From Nitrobacter hamburgensis X14 (GTDB lineage Bacteria > Pseudomonadota > Alphaproteobacteria > Rhizobiales > Xanthobacteraceae): a DNA stretch of 64,000 nt. How positions within the stretch are numbered: position 1 is the first letter of the stretch; each line of letters begins with the position of its first letter. Below, one piece after another: positions 44,050 through 54,078 of the stretch. The stretch spans positions 854,001 through 918,000 of the forward strand of contig NC_007964.1 in NCBI RefSeq assembly GCF_000013885.1. Direction: 5' to 3'. Below the pieces are notes generated by a model that saw only the letters and a list, made by a program, of their open reading frames with translations, was not told where the DNA came from and searched no databases. A program made the position numbers and the translations under genes.

Positions 44050-45513
44050 CTATCGATTGCACTGCGGCGTGATCGTGCAGATGCAATTCGTGAAAGTCAC
44101 CTGTGCCTGTTCCTTGATGCCGAAGCCGAGAACGCCGCGATGCCGCTCGACCCCTAGCGGCCGCAGCGCGGCGGGCTTTCCTGCGGTCGATTGCGGCCAG
44201 AGGATGTCGTTGGTCTCGACCCGCGCCGGTATCAGCCAGAAATCGCCTGTGCGATAATAGCCGCCGGGAACGAACTGCACCTGTACGCCGCGTTCGAGCG
44301 GCGTCCAGCGACCCTCACTGCTTTCGCGCACCGGGATGGCGCCGTCCTCGCCAAGATCGGGCGCGGTCTCGAGCGATTGATCCCAGCGACGCAGCAGGGT
44401 GCAGGCGCTGAAGTCGATGCCTGCGCCTGTCGTGACCTTGAGGGTGACCATTCGTCTGGCGCGGTCGATGCCGGTGATCTGGCCGAGCGGGGGCGCCATC
44501 TCCGCGAACTCGAACCCGTCCGAGGTCAGCTCGACCCAGTCGCCCTCGCAAAGGCCCGTGCGGCGATCGCGGCCGAGCGTGTCGATCATCGCCGTGATCG
44601 TGCCGCCTTGCGCCGTCTTGACCGAGCTGAGCGCGAATTCGACCGATCCATTCTCCCGCGACCATTTGAACGTCGCCTCGCCGGCCATTCCGCCTTTGTG
44701 GATTTCGACGCGGTAGAGCTGGTTCTCGCGGCTGCGGAACTGGCCGTCGGCTGGGATCGCGCAGGGGTCGAGATTGCGCGCGTCGAAGCGGGCGCGGGCG
44801 CGCATCAGCGGCCCGATCTGCTCCCATGTGTCGAAGAAGCGCTTCGCACCCGCGCAGGCCTTCTGATCGGGCGCGCCGGCGCTAAACACATCGGCGAGTT
44901 GCCGCGCGGAATCTTCCAGCGCCTTGACGAAATCGCTGAGCTTGCCGTCCCTATAGACGAAAGGTCCGGGATGGGCCTTGCGAATTTCGGCGAGCTTCGC
45001 GAACTGTTTCGGCACGGCCGTGACTTGATCCTGCGTCAGGATGCGAATCTGCCAGGCGACCTGTGCGCGGCTGGCGGTGTCGCGGCCACCCAGCGCGATC
45101 TCGCGCAGCGCCGGCATCTGGACCGGCGATAGGTGCCGTTCGTGAACCTCGATGTAGGCGAGGAATATTGCGGGCAATTCGACCGGCGCGTCCGGAGCGA
45201 TTCCGGGGACGGGCCAGAACGGCTGTGTACCGTAAGTGACGTTCGCATTGAGCTCGCACAGGATGCCGTCGACGTAGAGACGGCCGGCCGCGATGGCGAA
45301 TTCGTTGACCGAGTCGCCGGCGGCGAGCGCAAATCCGTCGCCCGCGCGCCAACACGGGCCGATGGTGTCGACGATGACCTTGCGCAGATAGTGGATGTGC
45401 AGCGCCGTCTGCTCGTTGAGCTCGGCTTCGAGCAGCATGCGGCCCTGCTGCGCTAGCACGCGTGTAAAGCCCTGGCTTGGATCGAAGGTGATACGCGCAA
45501 AGTCGCCGTGCAT
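44050..45513 (-). CDS. DUF6519 protein of the eCIS cluster
   Basis: A 487-aa protein that begins MHGDFARITFDPSQGFTRVL and continues QQGRMLLEAELNEQTALHIH, the DUF6519 signature seen at the distal end of contractile-injection gene sets. Later motifs are YRVEIHKGG and FKWSRENGSVEFAL. No enzymatic motif is seen. It probably decorates or completes the baseplate or fibre end of the particle. GAGG precedes the ATG at 45513. It is the last gene of the operon, 10 bp after the tail-protein-I-like gene. Confidence 0.78.
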   Translation of the reverse strand: MHGDFARITFDPSQGFTRVLAQQGRMLLEAELNEQTALHIHYLRKVIVDTIGPCWRAGDGFALAAGDSVNEFAIAAGRLYVDGILCELNANVTYGTQPFWPVPGIAPDAPVELPAIFLAYIEVHERHLSPVQMPALREIALGGRDTASRAQVAWQIRILTQDQVTAVPKQFAKLAEIRKAHPGPFVYRDGKLSDFVKALEDSARQLADVFSAGAPDQKACAGAKRFFDTWEQIGPLMRARARFDARNLDPCAIPADGQFRSRENQLYRVEIHKGGMAGEATFKWSRENGSVEFALSSVKTAQGGTITAMIDTLGRDRRTGLCEGDWVELTSDGFEFAEMAPPLGQITGIDRARRMVTLKVTTGAGIDFSACTLLRRWDQSLETAPDLGEDGAIPVRESSEGRWTPLERGVQVQFVPGGYYRTGDFWLIPARVETNDILWPQSTAGKPAALRPLGVERHRGVLGFGIKEQAQVTFTNCICTITPQCNR

Positions 45514-45523
45514 GATGGGCCTC

Positions 45524-47758
45524 TCAGTCTGCTACCAGAACAACGGGATCGAAGTCGGCGGGGCAATGATTCACGAGACGCGCCTGGAGCTGATCCATGC
45601 GCTGCGGTTCGCCCAAATCGTGATAGGCGCCCATTTCGCCGCCGTCGCTCGCGCCGCGCGTGATCTCGGGCGGGGTGCAACCAGTCAAGCGCACATAGTC
45701 CGGCGTGCCGTAGCGGGTCGAGACGAAATGCGGCGAGATCCGCACAACAACGTCGGCGAGCATCCGGTCGCGCACCGCTTCCCGCGCTGGATCGGCGCCT
45801 GCGTCGTCGCGCACCTTCGCGCGCGCGCTCGACGGTTGGCAGCGATGCTGACGCGGCAATCGCGAGTCGACGGAGGCATAGCAGTAGCGCACGCAGCCCT
45901 GCTGGCGGCGCGCGACGGTGACGACGCCGCCGAACAACACATCTTCTGCGAGATCGATGGCGTGGACCGCCACGGTGCCGATCACCGTGCTACGTGCGAT
46001 GGTGAGCCGCGCATAGGCGACACTTGCATCCGCTGAGCCGATGGCGGCCCGCGTTTCGGACGTGGCGTCGACGATGCTGTCGGCGATGCAGATGTCGGCC
46101 GGTGGGCCGGCGGTGACGCCGAGGCTCACGTCGATCGTGCCGACGATGCTGTGCTCCACGCGAAGCCGCAGGCGCGATCCGTCGATGACGATGCTCGGAT
46201 CGTTGGGACGCAGCGGCTCGCAATCATGGGTCAGCCCCCAGCCGGGCACGAGCGTGCAGTGACGCAGCACAACTTCGCACAGGTCGCCCGCCGTTTCGCC
46301 GTCGCCATCCTCGCGCGGGGCGAAGCGCAGGCCGCGACCGGCGACCATCACACCGTCCATGACGAAACGGCTGCCGTTCCCGCCGCTGACCTGGAGCGCA
46401 TCCTGCTGGCCGGCTTCGACATCGCTGAGCCACAGGACCGGCCGTGTTCGCGGTGCCGCGATCAGCCAGATCGACTCCCCCGCCTTCAGTTCGATATCGA
46501 GCGCGCCGGCATAAAGTCCGCTCTCCATCAGCTCGACGACGAGCGCGGGAAACGCGATCATGCCGAGCGCCGCATCACCGTCCCCTTCGACCGGTACGGC
46601 CTGCGCGTCGCGCGCGGCACGCCAGTCCGCGATCGCGTCGGCGATGCCGGCGAAATCGCCCTCGGGCGGCATGTCCATTTCCCGCGCATGCACGCGACGG
46701 CGCGAGACGTGCGCGGGCATTGCGAGCGGCGGTCGCGGATATTCGCCGCCGCCGAGCGCCATCGCGAACGCGTAGTGATAGCTGACGCGCACCGACGCGG
46801 TGCGGGCCGGCCCCTGCTTGAGCGGGAACATGATACGGCCAAGGACTGGATCGACGGCAACCTTGCGCTTGGGCACGCGGTAGGCCCATCCGTTGAGATC
46901 GGCGGGAATGATCGCGCTCGCCGGGATCGGGGCCGCGCGCGCCTGCGGGGTCGGGCGGCGACTGGGCCAGCCGTCCGCCCAGATGACGAGCGCCTTTCCC
47001 TCGTCGTAGAGCGCGGGATCGACGCCGGCGGCGGCCGCGGCCGAGCCCGCGTCGCTTTCAAAGCCGAGACGCGTGATCGGCGCCGGCCCGCGGGGGTCGA
47101 CGAGGGCCGTGTCGTTGCCGAGCACGGAGAAGCTGTAGCAATGCTCGCGGTTCTCGATCGCATAAGCGGTCGTCGCCGTGATCGGAAAGGCGCGCATCCG
47201 CCGCACCGCAAGGCCGAGGCCGCGGACATCGGCACGGAGCACGCGATCGCCGGCGGCACCGGTGCGCACCTCGCCGAGCAGCGATCCGCCCCAGGGTTCC
47301 ATCGCCTCGAGCGTCGACTGCGCACCGATCCGGACGCATGCCGGCCGGTCGGGATGGACATGGTCGAGGTGCTGGCAGATGGCGAGCAGCCGGTAGGCCT
47401 CGCGTGCTTCGGCCGGCCAGTCACCGACATCCTGAGCCAGGCCGGCGACCGCCACCATCGCGCCGCGCTGCCGCCGCGTGGCGAGCAGGTGGCCGATCGC
47501 GCGACGCTGCGCACCGGCGCCGCCGGCGCTTCCTTCGGCAAGGCTCGCGCCGAGCAGGTCGGCGATATAGGGGACCACCCAGTCTGCGCAGGTTTCGATG
47601 AAACTGTCGTCGTACATGCGATGGAGGTCGCGTTCGATTGACACAGCCTGGCCACCGACGATGCGCAGCAATTGCTGCAGAACGCCGTCGGCGATGAGGT
47701 CGCGCTGACGGACCCAGGCCGGGAGCAGGTCGAACAGCGCGTCGCGGTCGTCGATCAT
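45524..47758 (-). CDS. Tail-protein-I-like baseplate protein with beta-helix region (eCIS)
   Basis: A 744-aa protein. The N-terminus (LFDLLPAWVRQRD, LHRMYDDSFIETCADWVVPY, IADLLG) matches tail-protein-I-like baseplate wedge proteins. The C-terminal half repeats short beta strands (SIVDATSETRAAIGSADAS, LTIARSTVIGTVAVHAIDLA), suggesting a right-handed beta-helix as in fibres or receptor-binding parts. It lies 10 bp after the second baseplate-J gene. Likely role: baseplate periphery and cell contact. Confidence 0.75.
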   Translation of the reverse strand: MIDDRDALFDLLPAWVRQRDLIADGVLQQLLRIVGGQAVSIERDLHRMYDDSFIETCADWVVPYIADLLGASLAEGSAGGAGAQRRAIGHLLATRRQRGAMVAVAGLAQDVGDWPAEAREAYRLLAICQHLDHVHPDRPACVRIGAQSTLEAMEPWGGSLLGEVRTGAAGDRVLRADVRGLGLAVRRMRAFPITATTAYAIENREHCYSFSVLGNDTALVDPRGPAPITRLGFESDAGSAAAAAGVDPALYDEGKALVIWADGWPSRRPTPQARAAPIPASAIIPADLNGWAYRVPKRKVAVDPVLGRIMFPLKQGPARTASVRVSYHYAFAMALGGGEYPRPPLAMPAHVSRRRVHAREMDMPPEGDFAGIADAIADWRAARDAQAVPVEGDGDAALGMIAFPALVVELMESGLYAGALDIELKAGESIWLIAAPRTRPVLWLSDVEAGQQDALQVSGGNGSRFVMDGVMVAGRGLRFAPREDGDGETAGDLCEVVLRHCTLVPGWGLTHDCEPLRPNDPSIVIDGSRLRLRVEHSIVGTIDVSLGVTAGPPADICIADSIVDATSETRAAIGSADASVAYARLTIARSTVIGTVAVHAIDLAEDVLFGGVVTVARRQQGCVRYCYASVDSRLPRQHRCQPSSARAKVRDDAGADPAREAVRDRMLADVVVRISPHFVSTRYGTPDYVRLTGCTPPEITRGASDGGEMGAYHDLGEPQRMDQLQARLVNHCPADFDPVVLVAD

Positions 47759-47768
47759 GCCGTCGCCC

Positions 47769-50700
47769 TCACGACCAGTTGAGGATCAGCGTGCCGGGAA
47801 CGTCCGGCCGCAAATAGGTCGTCTGCGCTGGGAGCAGACGCTCCGATGAGGCGCTTTCCGGCCCTTGAATATGCAATCCTGAATGCGCCAGCGGCGCGAC
47901 GCGCGCGGGCGCGGCGGGGACGAAGACCAGCGGACGCCCCTCTTGCGCCTGCTCGCGCAGGTCGTGCACCGCATTAGCAAGGCGGACCGGGTCCTGAAGG
48001 ACCGCGTCGGAGATGCCGCCGAAGACATCGACATCGACATGATCGACGCCCGGCGAGCCCTGGATGAGCGCGATCAGCTCCGAGCGATAAGCAGGGCGCG
48101 CAAGGCCCCGCCGCGCAAACGAGAAGGCCTCGGCCAGCAGCGCGCGCACGGCCGCGTCGACGGCGACTCGGTCCATCTCCGGCGCGAACGCGACATTCGC
48201 CTGCACGAGCAGGGTCACGCGTTCGCGGACCGCGACGACCACCGGCAGCGCCGGATCGCCATAGCGCGCATAGGCGTCGATCAGCGTGCCGGTGAGCAGG
48301 TCGTCGGGCGCGATTGGAGCGTCGTCGATGCCGGCGATTGTCACGAAGACGGTGCGGTGGCGTCCGTCGGAGAGCATTGCCGCGCGCACATCGCCGATGC
48401 CGGCAAAGGCGCGCGCGAAATGTTCGTAGTCCTCGACACTGACGAGCCGCGACTGCGGCGAAAGGGCGAGGGTGGGGACAGGCGTATTGCGCCGGATCGC
48501 TTCGGCGCCGTCGCGATCGGCGCCGCCGCTCGCAGACAACGGGTTGACGACGCCGCGCACGCCAAGCGGACGGGTGGTGGCGAGGCTGATCTGACCGAGG
48601 TCGACGTTGCCGACGGCGCCGATGCCGACGCGATAGGTCGCGCGGACATTCTCCGCGCCGGTCGGCAAGCGCATGCCGGTCTTGCCGTCACCGCTCTCCG
48701 CGGTGCCCGCGCCGCCGGCATCGACGCTGAGCTGATAGACATGCTCGTTGGGACCGGCGTCGATCAGCGCGTCGACCTGGCCTAGGGCGATGCCATTGAC
48801 CTCCAGCCGCAAGGTGTCCGCGACCCCGCTCGTCGTCGGCGCCGCGACGAAGGTCAGGGGCTTGCGGCGCAAGGCGAACCGCTGGAACGCCTGGCTCGCA
48901 TCGCCGGAGCCCAGTGTTTCCTGCACCGTTTCGCCGTGCGTGGCGATAACGACATTGCCATGGACGGTCGTCGCCGCGCGCCGGTACCGGAAGGTCAGCG
49001 GAGCGGTGAGGCGCAGCACCGTGTGCGGCGTGTCGCCGGGCGATCCCTTGATCGCTTCCTGCGTGACCGCGGCGACCTTCGCCTGTTCGCCTCCGGCCAC
49101 GCCCGGCACGACGTTGTCGCCCACCATGATGTCGGCGCGTTCGCCTTTGACCACGATCGCACGGCCCGGCGCGAGATCCGGATAGAGGCTGTCGAGCATG
49201 ATCGTATCGCCCTCGACGAGGTCGTCGAGCGGCTCGGGCGCCAGCGTCACCGCCTCGCTCTGGACGGCGTAGAGGATCTGGCGCAACAGCCGCACCGTGC
49301 CGCCACGCTCGTTCATGATTTCGGGAAAGCCGAGCGGCTCGTCGTTCTCGAGACCCACCACGTCGAGCCGCGTGACTCGCGCAGTCAACCCGTAGTTGGA
49401 CCGCGCTGTCGCCTGGACCTCGCGCACCCGACCAAGGCGAAGAAGTCGCGTGTCGGATTCGCTCGTCGCCGGGGCGTCCATCAGGGCGAAGCCGCCGCTC
49501 TGCACGCCGTCCGCAAGCGCATCGAGGAAGACGTGATCCCGGTCGATCGGCGCGATCGATACGTCATCCACTTCTCCCTTGCCGTCGGGCATGAGCGCCG
49601 GCGCGTTGCTGCCGAATGCGCCGGCGACGAGGCGCAGCAGATAGCAATCGGGCGCGTGGCTCACCGTCACGTCGTTGACGGGCAGCCTGCTCCAGGCCGA
49701 ATAGAGCGCGGCGCCGACGGCGGGTGAGTCCCTCGTGAGAAGCGCAGTGCGGGTTAGGCCCGCCGGACCGAGCGTATCCGTGACGGCGCGAGGTCCGCCC
49801 GCCGCGACGCGCCCGGCGAGTGTCCTGGCCCCCGCGAGAATGGCGTCGAGGCTGGCGCCTCGCCGGCCCGACACCTCGGCGTGCGGCGCCTTCACGATCT
49901 CATCGAAAATCTCGTAGAGCTCGCGCTCCCTGTCCGACACCACGCGTTTGGCGTCGTACGCCGAGGCGCCGAGAAAATAGGAGGCGATGCCGCGGATCGC
50001 GCTGGCGGTGCTCGGGTCGCCGGACACCGCGACGGCCTTGTCGAGATAGGCGAGCAGACGGTCGGCGAGTTTGGCGGTGAGGCCGAGGCGCGGCTTCAGT
50101 GTGAGAAGGACGCAGTCTGCGGCGATATTCACCTTCACGGCCGCGACCTCGCGCACCACCTGCCAGCCTTGTTTCGATCCGAACACCATTAGCATCCGCT
50201 CGCCCGGACGCGCGACCGTCTGCACACCGGCGAGTTGCAAGGTGCTGCGCAGCAGCGCATCGATGCGATCGATCGGCGGCAGCCAGTTCTGTCGCGGCGC
50301 CATCTCGCTCCATTCGGCGCGAGCTTCAAGCGGCTGTATCGTCTCGAAGCTCTGCATCTGCTCGCCTGGCTTTGGCACCGACTGGACCCGGGCGCCTGCG
50401 GAAATCATGACCGGCTGCGCGCCGGGATCGAGCAGATAGGCGAGGGCAACGCTGGCCGACACGCCGGGGCGCGGAGCATAGCCGACCTGCGCCGCGAGTT
50501 CCCGCAGCGACCGTTCCTCGCGCGCCGTGCGCAAATAAGTCTCGTTCGAGAACCGGTCGCGGTAAAACGTCAGGACGTCCGCGATCATCGCCCAGCCGTC
50601 GAGAAGGGCGATGGCAGGGTCGTTCGTCTCGCGGGTTCCGAACGTGCGCAACGCGGGTGCGTCTGCAGATGACAGCGCACGTGTCGCGGCCGCAAAGAAG

Positions 50701-50861
50701 GCGCCATGACCGCCGATGCGCGTATCGATGCGCGCCAGGCCCGGTCGGTTCGCGCCCGCCCCGAGCGAAAGCGTTTCCGCACCATTGCAGTTGGACTCGC
50801 AGCCGCAATCCATGCGCGCGCCGCAGGCCGCGCAGGTGGCGGATGTCGCACCCGCGCTCAT
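47769..50861 (-). CDS. Putative baseplate assembly protein, Afp12/baseplate-J-like (eCIS)
   Basis: A 1030-aa protein. It has a cysteine-rich N-terminus (CAACGARMDCGCESNC), then PALRTFGTRETNDPAIALLDGWA, MIADVLTFYRDRFSNETYL and REERSLRELAAQVGYAPRPG, the classic opening of the large baseplate wedge protein. The C-terminus carries baseplate-J features (SVEDYEHFARAFAGIGDV and LIQGSPGVDHVDV). The ATG at 50861 overlaps the previous stop (ATGA). It builds the baseplate wedge that triggers sheath contraction. Confidence 0.85.
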   Translation of the reverse strand: MSAGATSATCAACGARMDCGCESNCNGAETLSLGAGANRPGLARIDTRIGGHGAFFAAATRALSSADAPALRTFGTRETNDPAIALLDGWAMIADVLTFYRDRFSNETYLRTAREERSLRELAAQVGYAPRPGVSASVALAYLLDPGAQPVMISAGARVQSVPKPGEQMQSFETIQPLEARAEWSEMAPRQNWLPPIDRIDALLRSTLQLAGVQTVARPGERMLMVFGSKQGWQVVREVAAVKVNIAADCVLLTLKPRLGLTAKLADRLLAYLDKAVAVSGDPSTASAIRGIASYFLGASAYDAKRVVSDRERELYEIFDEIVKAPHAEVSGRRGASLDAILAGARTLAGRVAAGGPRAVTDTLGPAGLTRTALLTRDSPAVGAALYSAWSRLPVNDVTVSHAPDCYLLRLVAGAFGSNAPALMPDGKGEVDDVSIAPIDRDHVFLDALADGVQSGGFALMDAPATSESDTRLLRLGRVREVQATARSNYGLTARVTRLDVVGLENDEPLGFPEIMNERGGTVRLLRQILYAVQSEAVTLAPEPLDDLVEGDTIMLDSLYPDLAPGRAIVVKGERADIMVGDNVVPGVAGGEQAKVAAVTQEAIKGSPGDTPHTVLRLTAPLTFRYRRAATTVHGNVVIATHGETVQETLGSGDASQAFQRFALRRKPLTFVAAPTTSGVADTLRLEVNGIALGQVDALIDAGPNEHVYQLSVDAGGAGTAESGDGKTGMRLPTGAENVRATYRVGIGAVGNVDLGQISLATTRPLGVRGVVNPLSASGGADRDGAEAIRRNTPVPTLALSPQSRLVSVEDYEHFARAFAGIGDVRAAMLSDGRHRTVFVTIAGIDDAPIAPDDLLTGTLIDAYARYGDPALPVVVAVRERVTLLVQANVAFAPEMDRVAVDAAVRALLAEAFSFARRGLARPAYRSELIALIQGSPGVDHVDVDVFGGISDAVLQDPVRLANAVHDLREQAQEGRPLVFVPAAPARVAPLAHSGLHIQGPESASSERLLPAQTTYLRPDVPGTLILNWS

Positions 50862-53710
50862 CGTCCGCCCACCACGCGCATGGAAAAGCTGCCACGTTCG
50901 GGAAAGTCAGGATCGCTGTCACACTGCGCTATCTCGTCGTCCGCAATGGGGATGACGCCGGTATCGAGTCGCGTGATCGTGCCTGGTTTGACATCGTCAA
51001 GACGCGAGAAGCGGGTCAGTTCGACATGGGTGACGCCGTCGAGCTCCTGGATTGCCGCCACGATGCGCGAGGCGTGGACATCCCTGCCGAAGACAAGCCG
51101 GTCGGGATGGAACATCGCCGGCGTCCCGTCGGGAAGAGAGCCGGCCGACATTAGCGTGCGCATCGCTCGGCTCACGTCGTCGCGGCGATAGGCGGGATCG
51201 ACGCAGACATGGGCGGCGATGCGCAGCGGCACGCGTCTTACCTGTGTGATGGCGACATCGTGACCGACGCGCCGCAACGCCGCGATCCGTTCCAGCGTGC
51301 TTGCGGCGAGGTCGTCGTCGCGGACATGAGCGGCCGTGATGTCGAGCGCGACATTGGCCTCGTAGCCGATGCCCGTCCAGGCGAAGCTGCCCTGCGCCCC
51401 CTGTATGCGCGGATCGCGGCCGGCGATCGTCGCATAATCGAGCGCTGTGATGGCCCGCTCCAGCGCGCGGCCATAGGCATGCGGCGCGCGGCGGCGGACT
51501 TCCTCGATCGATTCCGGCTCGGTGCCGCCCTGCGCGGCAAGCGGATTTCTCACGGTGATGGAAATGCCATCGAGACCGGTGCTGTGCAGCGCCATCATCG
51601 CGATGCTTTCCGCGCCGACATTGCCGATGCGGCCATTGCCGACGCGGTAGCGCGCCCGGAAGCGCGCGCCCGCTGGAGGTATCGCGCCACATTCGCCATC
51701 GCCGAAGCGCAAATGCGCGCGCCCGGCATCGTCGATCTCGACCACGAAATGTCTGTCGTCCGACGCACTGTCGAGCAGATCGAAGCGCGCGATCCAATCG
51801 AACGTCGCCGGGAAGGCCATCGCTGGTGCATCGAGCACATCAAGCGCCATGTCGAGCGTTACTTGCGCGACTACCGTACGCACATCCTGCGCGAGCATGG
51901 CGGCGGCCGGGATGCGCGCATCGCAGGGCGCGGGCGCCGCGCTGCAGATTGGGGTCTGTTCGAGCGTCATCGCGAACGGCGCAGGCACGCGGAGGACGTC
52001 GGCGGCGATTCCTTCACAACGGCAGCACTCGGCGCTTTCCACCCAATCCACCAGCCAGCGGTCGTTTTTCTCGATCACGGTGCGGCCGTGGTCGACGAGG
52101 ATCACATTGCCGCGTGCGACCGCTGTCTCGACGATGCGGCAATAGGGCGCGTCGCCGACAAGCAGTGTGAGCGTAAAGCCGACGCTCGCTCCTGCAGGAG
52201 TGGTGACGGAAAGTCCGACTATGTCGGCGCCGGTGAACTCCGCATCGGCGGTATAAGTCAGAATGCCGTCCGCATCGAGGGTCGCCCTGCCGTGACGCGG
52301 CATCGTCTCGATCGCGATGCCACCTTCGGGAAGCGGGTCGGCCGCAGCGTCCCGGGCGGAAACGACGATAGTGCCGCCACGCGCGAGGCGCAACGCATCG
52401 ATTGCGTCGGGCGCGGTCCAACTGGACACGCGCAGCGCGAACGGAAGCGCGTCGGCGCGACCCCATTCGACTTCGAGAAGCAGCGTGCCATCGAACGGAT
52501 CGACGAGTTCTTCGACACGCGTCAGCCGGACGGGCCAGCGTTTTGCGGGATCGGCATCGGCCGCCGCGCCGGTCTCAGCGCCGCGTATTTCCTCGAGGAT
52601 CAGCAGGTCGCCCGGCTGCAGGGCGAGCCGCCGCACCGCGCCGCCTTCGAGGGGCCGCGCACCGTCACGTAACGTCGCGCGGGTTGCGCCTTTCGGCAGA
52701 CAGAATTCGCTTTGCCGCCACGTGTGGAAGGAGATGCTGCTGTGCGCGGCGCGCAGGCTGATGCGCGCGTCCGGCGCGCACGACATCGGCTCAAAAATCA
52801 GGGTCGCGCCGTCGAGCCGCGCGGGAGTTACCAGTCCGGACAGTGGCGAAAGATCGCTCGCATCCGCCGCCGCGAACAGAAAGTCGGACGCCAAGTGGTC
52901 GAGAAGGTCGCCGCCATCGATCTCGACGCACACAAAGGCGCGCGCATTGCAACCTTCGTGCATTCGGTAGTCGAGCAGGCGCGCATGGCGGCGCATGGAG
53001 ATGCGCTTGCGGGCGGTGCCGAGATAGGCTTCGGTCGCAACGGCATCGAGCTGGTAGCTCAGCCGGTCGCCGACATAGGCGAGTAGTTCGACCAGCGATA
53101 TCTGCAGGTCGGGCAGATGTCGCTCCTGCCAGTCGGGCATTGTGAGCGCGAGACGATCGATGAGAAGCCGGCGAAAGCCGGCGAAATCGCGCGCGAGATA
53201 ATCGATGGCGATGTCCGGCGGCCGCGCCTCCGGGCCGCAGGGTGGGGGCAGACAATCGTCGTCGCTCGGACAGTCGAGATGGAAATGAAATTCCGCGCAG
53301 GCATAGCGCGGATCGACGCCCGCGGGGACGGCCGCGACCATCGGCGCATTCGGCAGCGGAACGAAAGAACAGGTTGCATCGTCGGTCGCGGGCGGCGCGA
53401 CGAGGCACAGGCAATAGGCCGAAAAATCGCCCGTTCGGTCGAGTGTCACCCGAAGGCACGTGCCCTCGTCCTCGTGTTCCTCGAAATCGACGTCGGTGAC
53501 GGCAATGCCGGTGATGCGGGTGCCGCCGGTCACGACGACATTCTCCAGCTTCAACCCCCCCGGCACCGTGCCGAAGAGGCGCACACAAAGCGTCACGCCG
53601 TCGTCATAGACCTCGATGTCGTCGATGCCGCAGAGTGTGCCGCTCGCGCGCACCAGTTCGCGCCGCTCGTTGCTCGCGCAGGTGGCGTGCAGGGCGTCGC
53701 AGCCGGTCAT
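50858..53710 (-). CDS. Baseplate wedge protein, Afp11/baseplate-J-like, with inserted Ig/cadherin-like repeat (eCIS)
   Basis: A 950-aa protein starting MTGCDALHATCASNERR at 53710, overlapping the gp25 stop (ATGA). The wedge core is DIAIDYLARDFAGFRRLL, DLQISLVELLAYVGDRLSYQ and LDAVATEAYLGTARKRISMR. In the middle, HGRATLDADGILTYTADAEF followed by TGADIVGLSVTT matches the tandem cadherin/Ig-like repeats of adhesins, an insertion not usual here. The C-terminus has baseplate-J motifs (RVGNGRIGNVGAESI, RNPLAAQGGTEPESIEEV). Earlier in-frame ATGs (to 54364) overlap other genes and are rejected. Confidence 0.84.
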   Translation of the reverse strand: MTGCDALHATCASNERRELVRASGTLCGIDDIEVYDDGVTLCVRLFGTVPGGLKLENVVVTGGTRITGIAVTDVDFEEHEDEGTCLRVTLDRTGDFSAYCLCLVAPPATDDATCSFVPLPNAPMVAAVPAGVDPRYACAEFHFHLDCPSDDDCLPPPCGPEARPPDIAIDYLARDFAGFRRLLIDRLALTMPDWQERHLPDLQISLVELLAYVGDRLSYQLDAVATEAYLGTARKRISMRRHARLLDYRMHEGCNARAFVCVEIDGGDLLDHLASDFLFAAADASDLSPLSGLVTPARLDGATLIFEPMSCAPDARISLRAAHSSISFHTWRQSEFCLPKGATRATLRDGARPLEGGAVRRLALQPGDLLILEEIRGAETGAAADADPAKRWPVRLTRVEELVDPFDGTLLLEVEWGRADALPFALRVSSWTAPDAIDALRLARGGTIVVSARDAAADPLPEGGIAIETMPRHGRATLDADGILTYTADAEFTGADIVGLSVTTPAGASVGFTLTLLVGDAPYCRIVETAVARGNVILVDHGRTVIEKNDRWLVDWVESAECCRCEGIAADVLRVPAPFAMTLEQTPICSAAPAPCDARIPAAAMLAQDVRTVVAQVTLDMALDVLDAPAMAFPATFDWIARFDLLDSASDDRHFVVEIDDAGRAHLRFGDGECGAIPPAGARFRARYRVGNGRIGNVGAESIAMMALHSTGLDGISITVRNPLAAQGGTEPESIEEVRRRAPHAYGRALERAITALDYATIAGRDPRIQGAQGSFAWTGIGYEANVALDITAAHVRDDDLAASTLERIAALRRVGHDVAITQVRRVPLRIAAHVCVDPAYRRDDVSRAMRTLMSAGSLPDGTPAMFHPDRLVFGRDVHASRIVAAIQELDGVTHVELTRFSRLDDVKPGTITRLDTGVIPIADDEIAQCDSDPDFPERGSFSMRVVGGR

Positions 53711-54078
53711 GCGAGGCTCCGCGAGAACTGGTCCGTTGCGAATTGTCCCGTGCCGCGCAACGCCCAGACAAGCGTGACGGTTAATGTCGCATCCACCGCA
53801 TCCGCCGACAGCGAGTCGATCTCGATGACGTCGCCGAGCCATCGCTCGAGGCCGGAGCGCGCGGTGAGTTGCAGGGCGGCGGCGAGTTCGGGGCTGTTGG
53901 GCGCGAAGGGATATTGCAGAAGCCCCGATCCCATTTCCGGGCGCATGACCCGCTCGCCCTGCTGCGTGAAAAGCAGCGTCTCGATCATGTCGCGCACATG
54001 GATTGCGTAGCCGGAGCCGGCAGTGCGCCCGTTGGCGCCGATGCGCAGCGGCATGGCCGCATTGAACGGCGCGCTCAT
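53707..54078 (-). CDS. GPW/gp25-family baseplate protein (eCIS)
   Basis: A 123-aa protein. Seen: GYAIHVRDMIETLLFTQQGE, then RVMRPEMGSGLLQYPFAPNS, the gp25/lysozyme-like fold signature of all contractile injection baseplates, and the IEIDSLSADAVDATLTVTLV strands. It connects sheath and wedge. Both ends overlap neighbours by four bases, fixing the start at 54078. Confidence 0.88.
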   Translation of the reverse strand: MSAPFNAAMPLRIGANGRTAGSGYAIHVRDMIETLLFTQQGERVMRPEMGSGLLQYPFAPNSPELAAALQLTARSGLERWLGDVIEIDSLSADAVDATLTVTLVWALRGTGQFATDQFSRSLA

